From: Streptomyces sp. R33
GTDB lineage: Bacteria > Actinomycetota > Actinomycetes > Streptomycetales > Streptomycetaceae
Length of the DNA: 64,000 nt
NCBI RefSeq assembly: GCF_041200175.1
Contig: NZ_CP165727.1
Location: 7,248,001-7,312,000, forward strand
Direction of reading: 5' to 3'
The position numbers were made by a program, and so were the translations under genes. The notes beneath the pieces were generated by a model. That model did not search any database. It had not been told where the DNA came from and was given only the letters and a program-made list of their open reading frames with translations. Positions 42,577-50,207 of this stretch are shown here, one piece after another (position 1 is the stretch's first letter; every line of letters begins with the position of its first letter).

Positions 42577-43161
42577 ATGACCGACTCCGCGCACGGGTTC
42601 TCGGTCGGCCGGCGGCTGATCGATCTCGCCGAGGCGGTTCGCCTGGATCCCGAAGTCCCGCGCGCCGAGCTGGCAGCCCTCCTCGAACGGCACGGTGAGC
42701 ACCCCTGCGACCTCACCGAGGAAGCCTTCACCGAGGCCGGCGCGGCCGAACTGCGCTCCGCCGCCCGGCGGATGGGCGCGGTCCTCGCTGAGGCCGACGA
42801 GGACCGCGCCGCCGAGGCCCTCAACGCGCTCTTCGCGCAGTACGGCACCCGCCCCCGGCTGACCCGGCACGACGGCCACCCCTGGCACCTGCACGTGGAC
42901 CGGGGGGAGCAGGCCGGGTGGGGCGAGTGGTTCCTCGCCTCCGGTGCCCTGGCGCTCTCCCAGCTCCTCACCGAGTACGGGCGGATCGCGTGGGGCGCAT
43001 GCGCCGCCGGGGGGTGCGGGCGGTTCTTCCTCGGCGCCGGCCCCGGCAGCGCCCGCCGCTACTGCTCCGCCGCCTGCGCCACGCGCGCCCGGGTCGCCGC
43101 GCACCGCAGGCGCAAGCGCGCCGAGACGTCCGGGCAGCTGGGGGCGCCCGCGGAGGCGTAG
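42577..43161 (+). CDS. CGNR zinc-finger (ABATE domain) regulator
   Basis: 194-residue protein: an N-terminal stress-response ABATE-type domain (about 10-125) and a C-terminal zinc knuckle formed by Cys142, Cys147, Cys163 and Cys167. A basic tail follows (HRRRKRAE). The namesake CGNR stretch reads CATR here. These are presumed DNA-binding regulators. It is divergent from the MFS transporter, a common pairing that suggests control of efflux. ATG follows a GGATCCGGAG site. Confidence 0.87.
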   Translation: MTDSAHGFSVGRRLIDLAEAVRLDPEVPRAELAALLERHGEHPCDLTEEAFTEAGAAELRSAARRMGAVLAEADEDRAAEALNALFAQYGTRPRLTRHDGHPWHLHVDRGEQAGWGEWFLASGALALSQLLTEYGRIAWGACAAGGCGRFFLGAGPGSARRYCSAACATRARVAAHRRRKRAETSGQLGAPAEA

Positions 43162-43209
43162 GAGCGTCCGGCGGGTAGGAAGCAAGAGGACCGGCGGGTG
43201 GAAGCGATA

Positions 43210-43220
43210 GGAAAGTTTCC
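43210..43220. promoter_or_regulatory. GGAAA-G-TTTCC palindrome upstream of alginate lyase-like gene
   Basis: Perfect 11-bp palindrome 5 bp before the LacI-type palindrome. The two together may form a compound operator. Confidence 0.35.
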
Positions 43221-43225
43221 TGTCG

Positions 43226-43237
43226 GACAACGTTGTC
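43226..43237. promoter_or_regulatory. LacI-family operator candidate GACAACGTTGTC
   Basis: Perfect 12-bp palindrome with the central CG typical of LacI/GalR operators, 75 bp upstream of a polysaccharide-lyase gene. A LacI-family gene occurs at 52.9-53.9 kb, but a link is not shown. Confidence 0.6.
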
Positions 43238-43312
43238 AACTTGGCATGCCCATGGGTACTTTCGGCGGCAGGAATTCCCCCGTTCCCCCCACCTCCGACC
43301 GGAAGGCGCTTC

Positions 43313-44524
43313 ATGCGTTACGGAGTCCCCGCCGGGCTGGCCGCCCTCGCACTCGGCTTAACCGCGGCCTTGACCCTCACCCCCACCGCACACGCCGGCC
43401 CCCCGCGGCCGGCCCCCGCCGCCGCGGCGGCCCGCGCCCCGTTCGCCCACCCCGGAGTCCTCAACAGCCGCGCCCAGCTGGACTTCGTACGCACCAAGGT
43501 GCAGGCCGGGCAGCAGCCCTGGAAGGGCGCGTTCGACGCGATGCTCGCCAGCAAGTACGGCTCCCTGTCGCGCACGCCCAAGCCGCGCGCCGTCATCGAG
43601 TGCGGCTCGTACTCGAACCCGGACATCGGCTGTTCCGACGAGCGCGAGGACGCCATCGCGGCGTACAGCGACGCACTCGCCTGGTACATCACCCGCGATG
43701 CGAAGTACGCGAAGAAGTCGATCGAGCTGATGGACGCCTGGTCCGCGAAGATCAAGGACCACACCAACAGCAACGCCCCGCTGCAGAGCGGCTGGGCGGG
43801 ATCCACCTGGCCGCGCGCCGCCGAGATCATCAAGCACACGTACACCGGCGGCTGGCCGAACCAGGGGCGGTTCGCGACCATGCTGCGCGACGTCTACCTG
43901 CCCGAGGTCGTCAACGGCAAGCCGAACAGCAACGGCAACTGGGAACTGATCATGATGGACGCCGCCGTCGGCATCTCCGTCCATCTCGAGGACCGCGCGA
44001 GCTACGACAAGGCCATGGCCATCTACCTGGGCCGGGTCCCCGCGTACTTCTACCTGGCCTCCGACGGCCCGCAGCCGAAGTACCCGCCGCGCTCGGGCAT
44101 CGACACCAAGGGCGAGCTGGTCGACTACTGGCACGGCCAGAGCACGTTCGTGGACGGCCTCGCCCAGGAGACCTGCCGGGACTTCGGCCACACCGGCATG
44201 GGGATCGCCGCGGCCATGCACGTCGCCGAGACCTCGCGGATCCAGGGCCGCGACCTCTACCCGGAGTTCAAGGACCGCTTCCGGCACGCGCTCGGCTTCC
44301 ACGCCGCGTACGAGCTCGGCGCGCCGGTGCCCTCCTGGCTGTGCGGCGGGAGCCTGACCAAGGGCATCGGCCCGGCGACCGAGGTCGGCTACAACGCCCT
44401 GCACACGCGGCTGGGCATCGGGATGGAGAACACCCGCAAGCTCACCGAGGGACGGCGCCCCGCGGGCACCGAGAACCACTTCGAGGCATGGGAGACGCTG
44501 ACCCACGCCGAGAACCCCAACTGA
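43313..44524 (+). CDS. Secreted alginate lyase family protein
   Basis: 403-residue exported polysaccharide lyase of the PF05426 type. Signal peptide 1-28 (LAALALGLTAALTLTPTAHA). The alpha-toroid catalytic region includes GWAGSTWPRAAEI, NGNWELIMMDAAVGI and the conserved RDFGHTGMGIAAAMH. The fold cleaves uronate-containing polymers such as alginate; the exact substrate may differ. Codon 16 is TTA, inside the signal peptide, so expression may wait for bldA tRNA in development. GGAAGG precedes ATG. A perfect LacI-type operator lies upstream, suggesting sugar induction. Confidence 0.88.
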   Translation: MRYGVPAGLAALALGLTAALTLTPTAHAGPPRPAPAAAAARAPFAHPGVLNSRAQLDFVRTKVQAGQQPWKGAFDAMLASKYGSLSRTPKPRAVIECGSYSNPDIGCSDEREDAIAAYSDALAWYITRDAKYAKKSIELMDAWSAKIKDHTNSNAPLQSGWAGSTWPRAAEIIKHTYTGGWPNQGRFATMLRDVYLPEVVNGKPNSNGNWELIMMDAAVGISVHLEDRASYDKAMAIYLGRVPAYFYLASDGPQPKYPPRSGIDTKGELVDYWHGQSTFVDGLAQETCRDFGHTGMGIAAAMHVAETSRIQGRDLYPEFKDRFRHALGFHAAYELGAPVPSWLCGGSLTKGIGPATEVGYNALHTRLGIGMENTRKLTEGRRPAGTENHFEAWETLTHAENPN

Positions 44525-44557
44525 CGGGCGGGCGTGCTGCCCGGCAGGCACGGTACG

Positions 44558-44585
44558 GCGGCCCCGCCGTGAACAGCGGGGCCGC
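44558..44585. terminator. Bidirectional terminator hairpin
   Basis: GCGGCCCCGC, 8-nt loop CGTGAACA, GCGGGGCCGC between the convergent lyase and PlsC genes. Confidence 0.8.
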
Positions 44586-44613
44586 ACGAATCACCCGACC
44601 CGGTGGTCCGGGA

Positions 44614-45336
44614 TCAGCCCGCTTCCTTGACCTGGGCGGCCGTCGGCGCGGTGCCGCCCAGGTGCGCCGGCAGCCACCAGGAGTCCTCGGGACCCTTGGG
44701 GGCGGCCGGATAGGCGCGCTGCGCGGCATCCAGCAGCTCCTGCACCCGCTCGCGCAGGCGGCGGGTGATCGCCCCGGCGTACTGATCGGTCGGAGCCTCG
44801 ATGGGCTCGCCCACCCGCATCGTCACCGGGATGTGGCTGCGCTTGAGGTTCTTCGGACGGCCCTTGGTCCACAGCCGCTGGGTGCCCCACAGCGCCACGG
44901 GGATCAGCGGGACGCCGGCCTCCTGGGCCATGCGCGCGGCGCCCGACTTGAAGCTCTTGAGCGTGAACGACTGGGAGATCGTCGCCTCGGGGAACACGCC
45001 GATGATCTCGCCGGCGCGCAGCGAGTCGAGGGCGTGCTCATAGGCCGTCTCACCCTGCTTGCGGTCCACCGGGATGTGCTTCATCGCGCGCATCAGCGGG
45101 CCGGACACCTTGTGCCGGAACACCGACTCCTTCGCCATGAAGCGGACCAGGCGCTTCTGCGGCCGCGCGGTCAGGCCGGCGAAGATGAAGTCGAGGTAGC
45201 CGATGTGGTTCGACACGAGAACCGCCCCGCCCTTGCGCGGGATGTTCTCCGTGCCCTTCATGTCGATGCGGATGTCCAGCGCCCGGAACAGGGTGTGGGC
45301 GGCGCCGATCACCGGAGGGTAGACGAGCTCAGCCAT
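44614..45336 (-). CDS. 1-acyl-glycerol-3-phosphate acyltransferase-type (PlsC) protein
   Basis: 240-residue membrane-associated acyltransferase that adds a second acyl chain in phospholipid synthesis or a related transfer. Motif I NHIGYLD with His44 and Asp49, motif II region around GPLMRAMKHIPVDR, motif III FPEAT (115-119; usual FPEGT). ATG is followed by AELVYPPVIG. It is one of several PlsC paralogues expected in Streptomyces; acceptor specificity is not decidable. Stands alone between a terminator and a 220-bp gap. Confidence 0.9.
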   Translation of the reverse strand: MAELVYPPVIGAAHTLFRALDIRIDMKGTENIPRKGGAVLVSNHIGYLDFIFAGLTARPQKRLVRFMAKESVFRHKVSGPLMRAMKHIPVDRKQGETAYEHALDSLRAGEIIGVFPEATISQSFTLKSFKSGAARMAQEAGVPLIPVALWGTQRLWTKGRPKNLKRSHIPVTMRVGEPIEAPTDQYAGAITRRLRERVQELLDAAQRAYPAAPKGPEDSWWLPAHLGGTAPTAAQVKEAG

Positions 45337-45556
45337 GAGGGGGAGACCCCGCTTTCTGCCTGGGGAGGTACTCCCGGCCGGAAGTTACGGCTGCGTAGGT
45401 ACGCGGCCCTTGGGGATCGTGCCCCATACGCGGCCTGCTGGCCAGCCCAGACGTCTGTGCCCGAGGAGATTCTCGTCACGCCGGGAATGCGGCGCGTGTC
45501 CGGGGCGCTCGGATCACCGTACGAACGCGTTCAATGATGCAGGAACGAGGTCCGCG

Positions 45557-45877
45557 GTGACAGCGGGTGTGGTGCGGCTGGGCGTGGCGGAACTGGGTGC
45601 GGAGCCCGGGGAGCGTGCCAGCCTGGTGCAGTTCTCCAGCGCGTTCTGCCAGCCCTGCCGGGCCACGCGGCGGATCCTCGCCGAAGTGGCGGAGCTGGTC
45701 GAGGGGGTCGCGCACATCGAGATCGACGCCGAGGCCCACCTCGAACTCGTGCGCGCCCTGGGCATCGAGAAGACGCCGACCGTGCTCGTCCTGGACTCCG
45801 CCGGCCGGATCGTGAGGCGCGCCGCGGGGATGCCCCGCAAGGCGGACGTGATCGCCGCCCTGGGTGCCGCGGTATGA
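45557..45877 (+). CDS. Thioredoxin family protein
   Basis: 106-residue thioredoxin fold with active-site FCQPC (Cys31, Cys34) in place of WCGPC, then the cis-Pro segment IEKTPTVLVLD. No signal peptide. Replacement of Trp by Phe and Gly by Gln should alter redox potential. GTG start follows GAGGT. The upstream 220-bp gap shows no clear signal. Downstream lie the Cys-containing leader peptide and a flavin reductase on the same strand, a grouping suggestive of thiol/sulfur metabolism. Confidence 0.85.
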   Translation: MTAGVVRLGVAELGAEPGERASLVQFSSAFCQPCRATRRILAEVAELVEGVAHIEIDAEAHLELVRALGIEKTPTVLVLDSAGRIVRRAAGMPRKADVIAALGAAV

Positions 45878-45975
45878 GCGGTGCGCCGGTACACGCGCCC
45901 GCACGCAGCGTGACGCGCCTCGCATCTGCCCCGTGCGGCTTGACTGTGTACACGAGAGATCGCCAGGCTGGCCGC

Positions 45976-46056
45976 ATGCGGTATGAACTCCTGCTTTACG
46001 GGCGGGTCCACGTGGACCTCGTCCGCTACGCGAGCGCGCGTTGTCGGAGCCACTGA
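45976..46056 (+). CDS. 26-residue putative leader peptide (actinobacterial sulfur-type)
   Basis: Short ORF of 26 codons ending VHVDLVRYASARCRSH. The C-terminal pattern HVDLxRxASAxC matches the actinobacterial putative leader peptides found upstream of sulfate/sulfonate uptake and cysteine genes. In those, translation through a Cys codon near the end couples cysteine supply to downstream expression. Here Cys is residue 23. The ORF ends 71 bp before the flavin reductase start. A small hairpin (GCCGC-CTGT-GCGGC, 46098-46111) directly precedes that gene's ribosome site. The ATG is preceded only by AGG. Confidence 0.7.
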   Translation: MRYELLLYGRVHVDLVRYASARCRSH

Positions 46057-46127
46057 ACGACCCCGGCCTCCGACCCGATCCGACCGCGCCCGTGCCCGCC
46101 GCCTGTGCGGCAGAAGGAAGCTCCTCG

Positions 46128-46661
46128 ATGACAGCCCCGCCGGCCATTCCGACGGCCCAGTCCGCACGATTCGACGCCGCCCAGCCGGGCTCGCCCGACC
46201 TGCTCCGCTCCGTCTTCCGCCGGCACGCCGCGGGAGTGGCCGTGATCACCGCCGCCGACGGCGGCCGGCAGGTCGGGTTCACCGCGACCTCGCTCAACTC
46301 CGTCTCGGCCGATCCGCCGCTGCTGTCCTTCACGATCGCCACCGGGTCCTCGAGCTGGCCCGCGATACGCGACTCCGAGCACCTCGGCGTCCACATACTC
46401 GGCGAGCACCAGACGGAGCTGGCGGGCCTGTTCGCCCGCAGCGGAGCCGACCGCTTCGGGCCGGCCACGGGCTGGGCCCCGGGTCCGCACGAGGTCCCGC
46501 TGCTGGACGGCGTACTGGCGTGGCTGGTGTGCCGCGTCGTGGCGCGGGTGCCGGCCGGGGCGCACCGGGTGATCATCGCGGAGGCCGTGGCCGGGGACCC
46601 GGCCGGGGAGGGCCGCCCGCTCCTGTACCACCAGGGCCGCTTCAACGCGTTGCGCGACTGA
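46128..46661 (+). CDS. Flavin reductase family protein
   Basis: 177-residue NAD(P)H:flavin oxidoreductase of the HpaC/split-barrel class. FRRHAAGVAVITAADGG, VGFTATSLNSVSADPPLL (flavin binding) and the C-terminal PLLYHQGRFNAL are conserved. It would supply reduced FMN to a partner monooxygenase. The leader peptide upstream suggests cysteine/sulfur control, so an alkanesulfonate-type desulfonation role is plausible, although no monooxygenase is adjacent. Start MTAPPAIP is preceded by AGAAGGAAG; the longer frame from 46041 overlaps the leader ORF and is rejected. Confidence 0.88.
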   Translation: MTAPPAIPTAQSARFDAAQPGSPDLLRSVFRRHAAGVAVITAADGGRQVGFTATSLNSVSADPPLLSFTIATGSSSWPAIRDSEHLGVHILGEHQTELAGLFARSGADRFGPATGWAPGPHEVPLLDGVLAWLVCRVVARVPAGAHRVIIAEAVAGDPAGEGRPLLYHQGRFNALRD

Positions 46662-46722
46662 ATCGTCCCTGCTGGGGCGGGTCTGGGCGGCGTTGGACAG
46701 ATCACAGTTCACCGGCCTTGCA

Positions 46723-46741
46723 ACCGTGGGGGACCCACGGT
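46723..46741. terminator. ACCGTGGG-GGA-CCCACGGT hairpin
   Basis: Perfect 8-bp stem 61 bp after the flavin reductase stop and about 120 bp before etfB. Terminator most likely; an etfB operator is also possible. Confidence 0.5.
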
Positions 46742-46864
46742 GTACTGACGAGTAACATTCCCTTCGGAGCGCGGGCCGCCCCGACCGGGATCCGCCCGAC
46801 AAGGCGCCTATGCTGCCTGCACAAGGCGGTATCAGAAAAAAGACGATGCGGTAGGAGAGCCGGC

Positions 46865-47650
46865 GTGAGCCTGAGGATCGTTGTCTGTGTGAAGTACGTG
46901 CCCGACGCCACCGGCGACCGGCACTTCGCCGATGACCTGACGGTCGACCGCGACGACGTCGACGGTCTGCTGTCGGAGCTCGACGAGTACGCCGTCGAGC
47001 AGGCGCTGCAGATCGCCGAAGAGGCCGACGACGCCGAGATCACCGTCCTGACGGTGGGCCCCGAGGACGCCAAGGACGCGCTGCGCAAGGCGCTGTCCAT
47101 GGGCGCCGACAAGGCCATCCACGTCGAGGACGACGACCTGCACGGCACCGACGTCATGGGCACCTCGCTGGTGCTCGCCAAGGCGATCGAGAAGGCCGGC
47201 TACGACCTGGTCATCACCGGCATGGCCTCGACCGACGGCACCATGGGCGTGCTCCCGGCGATCCTGGCCGAGCGCCTGGGCGTCCCGCAGGTCACCCTGC
47301 TCTCCGAGGTCAAGGTCGAGGACGGCACCGTGACCGGCCGCCGCGACGGCGACTCCGCGAGCGAGCAGCTGGAGGCCTCCCTCCCGGCGCTCGTCTCCGT
47401 GACGGACCAGTCGGGCGAGGCCCGCTACCCCTCCTTCAAGGGCATCATGGCCGCCAAGAAGAAGCCGGTCGAGTCCTGGGACCTGGAGGAGCTCGAGATC
47501 GAGTCCGACGAGGTCGGCCTCGAGGGCTCCTGGACCGCGGTCGACTCCGCGGCGCAGCGCCCGGCCCGTACCGCCGGCACGATCGTCAAGGACGAGGGCG
47601 AGGGCGGCAAGGCGCTGGCCGAGTTCCTGGCCGGCCAGAAGTTCATCTGA
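46865..47650 (+). CDS. etfB: Electron transfer flavoprotein subunit beta
   Basis: 261-residue beta subunit of the FAD/AMP-binding ETF heterodimer, which shuttles electrons from acyl-CoA dehydrogenases to ETF-quinone oxidoreductase. Hallmarks: VCVKYVPDATGDR, LTVGPEDAKDALRKALSMGADKA and the signature LVITGMASTDGTMGVLPAILAE, with PSFKGIMAAKKKP near the end. GTG start follows TAGGAGAG. It is immediately followed by etfA, with which it forms one operon ending in a strong terminator. Confidence 0.96.
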   Translation: MSLRIVVCVKYVPDATGDRHFADDLTVDRDDVDGLLSELDEYAVEQALQIAEEADDAEITVLTVGPEDAKDALRKALSMGADKAIHVEDDDLHGTDVMGTSLVLAKAIEKAGYDLVITGMASTDGTMGVLPAILAERLGVPQVTLLSEVKVEDGTVTGRRDGDSASEQLEASLPALVSVTDQSGEARYPSFKGIMAAKKKPVESWDLEELEIESDEVGLEGSWTAVDSAAQRPARTAGTIVKDEGEGGKALAEFLAGQKFI

Positions 47651-47709
47651 GAACTTCGGCCACCCCCTCATAGCCCCCAGACACTTCGCAATAGCAGGAG
47701 AGCAGTCCC

Positions 47710-48672
47710 ATGGCTGAAGTTCTCGTCTACGTCGACCACGTGGACGGTGCCGTCCGCAAGCCCACCCTCGAGCTGCTGACGCTGGCCCGCCGCATCGGCG
47801 AGCCCGTCGCCGTCGCCCTCGGCGCCGGTGCCGCCGACACCGCCGCCGTGCTCGCCGAGCACGGCGCCGTCAAGGTCCTCACCGCCGACGCCCCCGAGTT
47901 CGCCGACTACCTCGTCGTACCGAAGGTGGACGCGCTGCAGGCCGCGTACGAGGCTGTTTCCCCGGCCGCCGTCCTCGTCCCCTCCTCCGCCGAGGGCAAG
48001 GAGATCGCCGCGCGCCTGGCGGTCCGCATCGGCTCCGGCATCATCACCGACGCCGTGGACCTGGAGGCGGGTGACGAGGGTCCGGTCGCGACGCAGTCCG
48101 CGTTCGCCGCGTCCTTCACCACCAAGTCCCGTGTCTCCAAGGGCACCCCGGTCATCACCGTCAAGCCGAACTCGGCTCCGGTCGAGGCCGCCCCGGCCGC
48201 CGGCGCCGTCGAGGCCCTCGCCGTCACCTTCGGCGCCCTCGCCACCGGCACCAAGGTCGTCTCCCGCACCCCGCGCGAGTCGACCGGCCGCCCCGAGCTG
48301 ACCGAGGCCGCGATCGTGGTCTCCGGTGGCCGCGGCGTCAACGGTGCCGAGAACTTCCACATCATCGAGGAGCTCGCGGACTCCCTCGGTGCCGCCGTCG
48401 GCGCCTCGCGCGCCGCCGTCGACGCCGGCTGGTACCCGCACTCCAACCAGGTCGGCCAGACCGGCAAGTCGGTCTCCCCGCAGCTGTACATCGCCTCCGG
48501 CATCTCGGGCGCGATCCAGCACCGGGCCGGCATGCAGACCTCGAAGACCATCGTGGCCATCAACAAGGACGCCGAGGCCCCGATCTTCGACCTGGTCGAC
48601 TACGGCGTGGTCGGCGACCTCTTCGCGGTCGTCCCGCAGCTGACCGAGGAGATCAAGGCGCGCAAGGGCTGA
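47710..48672 (+). CDS. etfA: Electron transfer flavoprotein subunit alpha
   Basis: 320-residue alpha subunit. The N-terminal AMP-like domain starts EVLVYVDHVDG. The C-terminal FAD domain carries the ETF-alpha signature (VSGGRGVNGAENFHII, VGQTGKSVSPQLYIASGISG, INKDAEAPIFDLVDYGVVGD). ATG follows CAGGAGAGC. Paired with etfB, 59 bp upstream; the transcript ends at the hairpin 40 bp downstream. Confidence 0.96.
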   Translation: MAEVLVYVDHVDGAVRKPTLELLTLARRIGEPVAVALGAGAADTAAVLAEHGAVKVLTADAPEFADYLVVPKVDALQAAYEAVSPAAVLVPSSAEGKEIAARLAVRIGSGIITDAVDLEAGDEGPVATQSAFAASFTTKSRVSKGTPVITVKPNSAPVEAAPAAGAVEALAVTFGALATGTKVVSRTPRESTGRPELTEAAIVVSGGRGVNGAENFHIIEELADSLGAAVGASRAAVDAGWYPHSNQVGQTGKSVSPQLYIASGISGAIQHRAGMQTSKTIVAINKDAEAPIFDLVDYGVVGDLFAVVPQLTEEIKARKG

Positions 48673-48711
48673 CCTGCGCATCTCTTCGTCGCCTGACCTT
48701 TGGCTGACCGT

Positions 48712-48750
48712 CTCGGGGCCGTGTGGTGTTTCTCACCGCACGGCCCCGAG
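48712..48750 (+). terminator. etfBA terminator
   Basis: CTCGGGGCCGTG and CACGGCCCCGAG form a 12-bp stem; inside it GGTG-TTTCT-CACC adds a second short pairing. Followed by TCGTTT. Confidence 0.8.
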
Positions 48751-48815
48751 TCGTTTGCCCGTGTCGGTGGAGGGACCATTGACTGGGCGGAACCCCGACA
48801 CTAAATTCTGCTATG

Positions 48816-48841
48816 CGGATCTAAGCTTCCGTGAAGCGGAA
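48816..48841. promoter_or_regulatory. Short CGGA/TCCG dyads before DUF6986 gene
   Basis: CGGA-N8-TCCG (48816-48831) and TTCCG-N5-CGGAA (48827-48841) overlap just upstream of the ribosome site, in an unusually AT-rich stretch. Candidate operator, weak. Confidence 0.3.
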
Positions 48842-48857
48842 AAGAGGAGAGTGCACG

Positions 48858-50156
48858 ATGGGTCAGCAGGAGAAGGTGGCGACGAGCCTCGCAGGCGCGG
48901 TCAGCGAGGGCATCAGCGCCTCCCTCGCGCCGGTGGACGCGGAGCTCGCGCGCCACTACCCGGGCGACCCCGGCACCCGCCAGCCCATCCACACCGTCTA
49001 CGTCCCCGGTGACGTCTTCGCCGCCGACACCATCCGCTCCTGGGGCGACCAGGCCCTCGCGGCCCTCGACGAGCACGCCCCGGACGCCGCGACCTTCGCC
49101 AAGGTGCTCGGCATCAGCGACGAACTGGCCGTACCCGTCTACGACCGCGTCCGCGCCAAGCTCGCCACCGAGCCGATCGAGGACCTCCGCGTCGACTTCG
49201 AGGACGGCTTCGGCGTCCGCCCCGACGAGGAGGAGGACCAGGCGGCCGCCCGCGCCGCCCGCCTCGTCTCCGAAGCCTTCTCCAACGGCACGAACGCCCC
49301 GTACATGGGCATCCGCATGAAGTGCATGGAGTCCAACGTCCGCGACCGCGGCATCCGCACCACGGACATCTTCCTGTCCGGGCTGCTGGAGCACGGCGGC
49401 CTCCCCGACGGACTGGTCCTCACCCTCCCCAAGGTCACGTACGCAGAGCAGGTCAGCGCTTTCGTCAAGCTGCTGGAGGCCTTCGAGACCGCCCGCGGCC
49501 TGCGCCCGGGCCGGATCGGCTTCGAGATCCAGATCGAGACCAGCCAGTCGATCGTCGCCTCCGACGGCACCGCGACCGTGGCCCGGATGATCGAGGCCTC
49601 CAAGGGCCGCGCCACCGGCCTGCACTACGGCACCTTCGACTACAGCGCCTGCGTCGGGGTCTCCGCCGCCTACCAGTCGAGCGACCACCCGGCCGCCGAC
49701 CACGCCAAGGCGATCATGCAGGTCGCGGCCGCCGGCACCGGCGTACGCGTCTCCGACGGCTCGACGAACGTCCTGCCGATCGGCACCACCGAGCACGTCC
49801 ACGAGGCCTGGAAGCTGCACTACGGCCTCACCCGCCGGGCCCTGGCCCGCGCCTACTACCAGGGCTGGGACATGCACCCGGGCCACCTCCCGACCCGCTA
49901 CGCGGCGGTCTTCACCTTCTACCGCGAGGGCCTCGAGACGGCCGCCGCGCGCCTGAAGGCGTACGTCGCGAAGATCGAGGGCGACGTGATGGACGAGCCC
50001 GCCACGGCCAAGGCCCTGGCCGGCTACCTGGTCCGCGGCCTGGACTGCGGCGCGGTGGGCGCCGACGAGGTCACCGCCCTGACGGGCCTGACCCGCGCCG
50101 AACTGGACGCGTTCGCCATCCCCCGCCGCTCGGCGACCCTGACCGCGACCGCCTGA
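48858..50156 (+). CDS. DUF6986 family protein (HpcH/HpaI aldolase-like)
   Basis: 432-residue TIM-barrel protein related to citrate lyase beta/HpcH aldolases. IEDLRVDFEDGFGVRPDEEE contains the metal-binding acidic pair, GFEIQIETSQSIV resembles the substrate-loop Glu motif and GLHYGTFDYSACVGV the catalytic segment. It should cleave or form a C-C bond in a small oxo-acid, but the substrate is not established. Start MGQQEKVAT is preceded by GAGGAG. Short dyads lie just upstream. Monocistronic: a bidirectional terminator follows. Confidence 0.85.
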   Translation: MGQQEKVATSLAGAVSEGISASLAPVDAELARHYPGDPGTRQPIHTVYVPGDVFAADTIRSWGDQALAALDEHAPDAATFAKVLGISDELAVPVYDRVRAKLATEPIEDLRVDFEDGFGVRPDEEEDQAAARAARLVSEAFSNGTNAPYMGIRMKCMESNVRDRGIRTTDIFLSGLLEHGGLPDGLVLTLPKVTYAEQVSAFVKLLEAFETARGLRPGRIGFEIQIETSQSIVASDGTATVARMIEASKGRATGLHYGTFDYSACVGVSAAYQSSDHPAADHAKAIMQVAAAGTGVRVSDGSTNVLPIGTTEHVHEAWKLHYGLTRRALARAYYQGWDMHPGHLPTRYAAVFTFYREGLETAAARLKAYVAKIEGDVMDEPATAKALAGYLVRGLDCGAVGADEVTALTGLTRAELDAFAIPRRSATLTATA

Positions 50157-50167
50157 GCACGATGGAA

Positions 50168-50203
50168 CGCGAGGCCCGGCCGGAACCCCGGCCGGGCCTC
50201 GCG
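50168..50203. terminator. Bidirectional terminator, 16-bp stem with AACC tetraloop
   Basis: Begins CGCGAGGCCC; the perfect complement lies at 50188-50203. Located between the convergent DUF6986 and WD40 genes. Confidence 0.85.
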
Positions 50204-50207
50204 GCGT

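Noticed and set aside
45874..46056. A 60-residue ORF starting at the thioredoxin stop
   Set aside because: Only its last 26 codons carry a known pattern (leader peptide); the longer start has no ribosome site and lacks similarity upstream.
46041..46127. Longer N-terminus for the flavin reductase
   Set aside because: It overlaps the leader ORF, is Pro-rich, and the ATG at 46128 has a strong AGAAGGAAG site.
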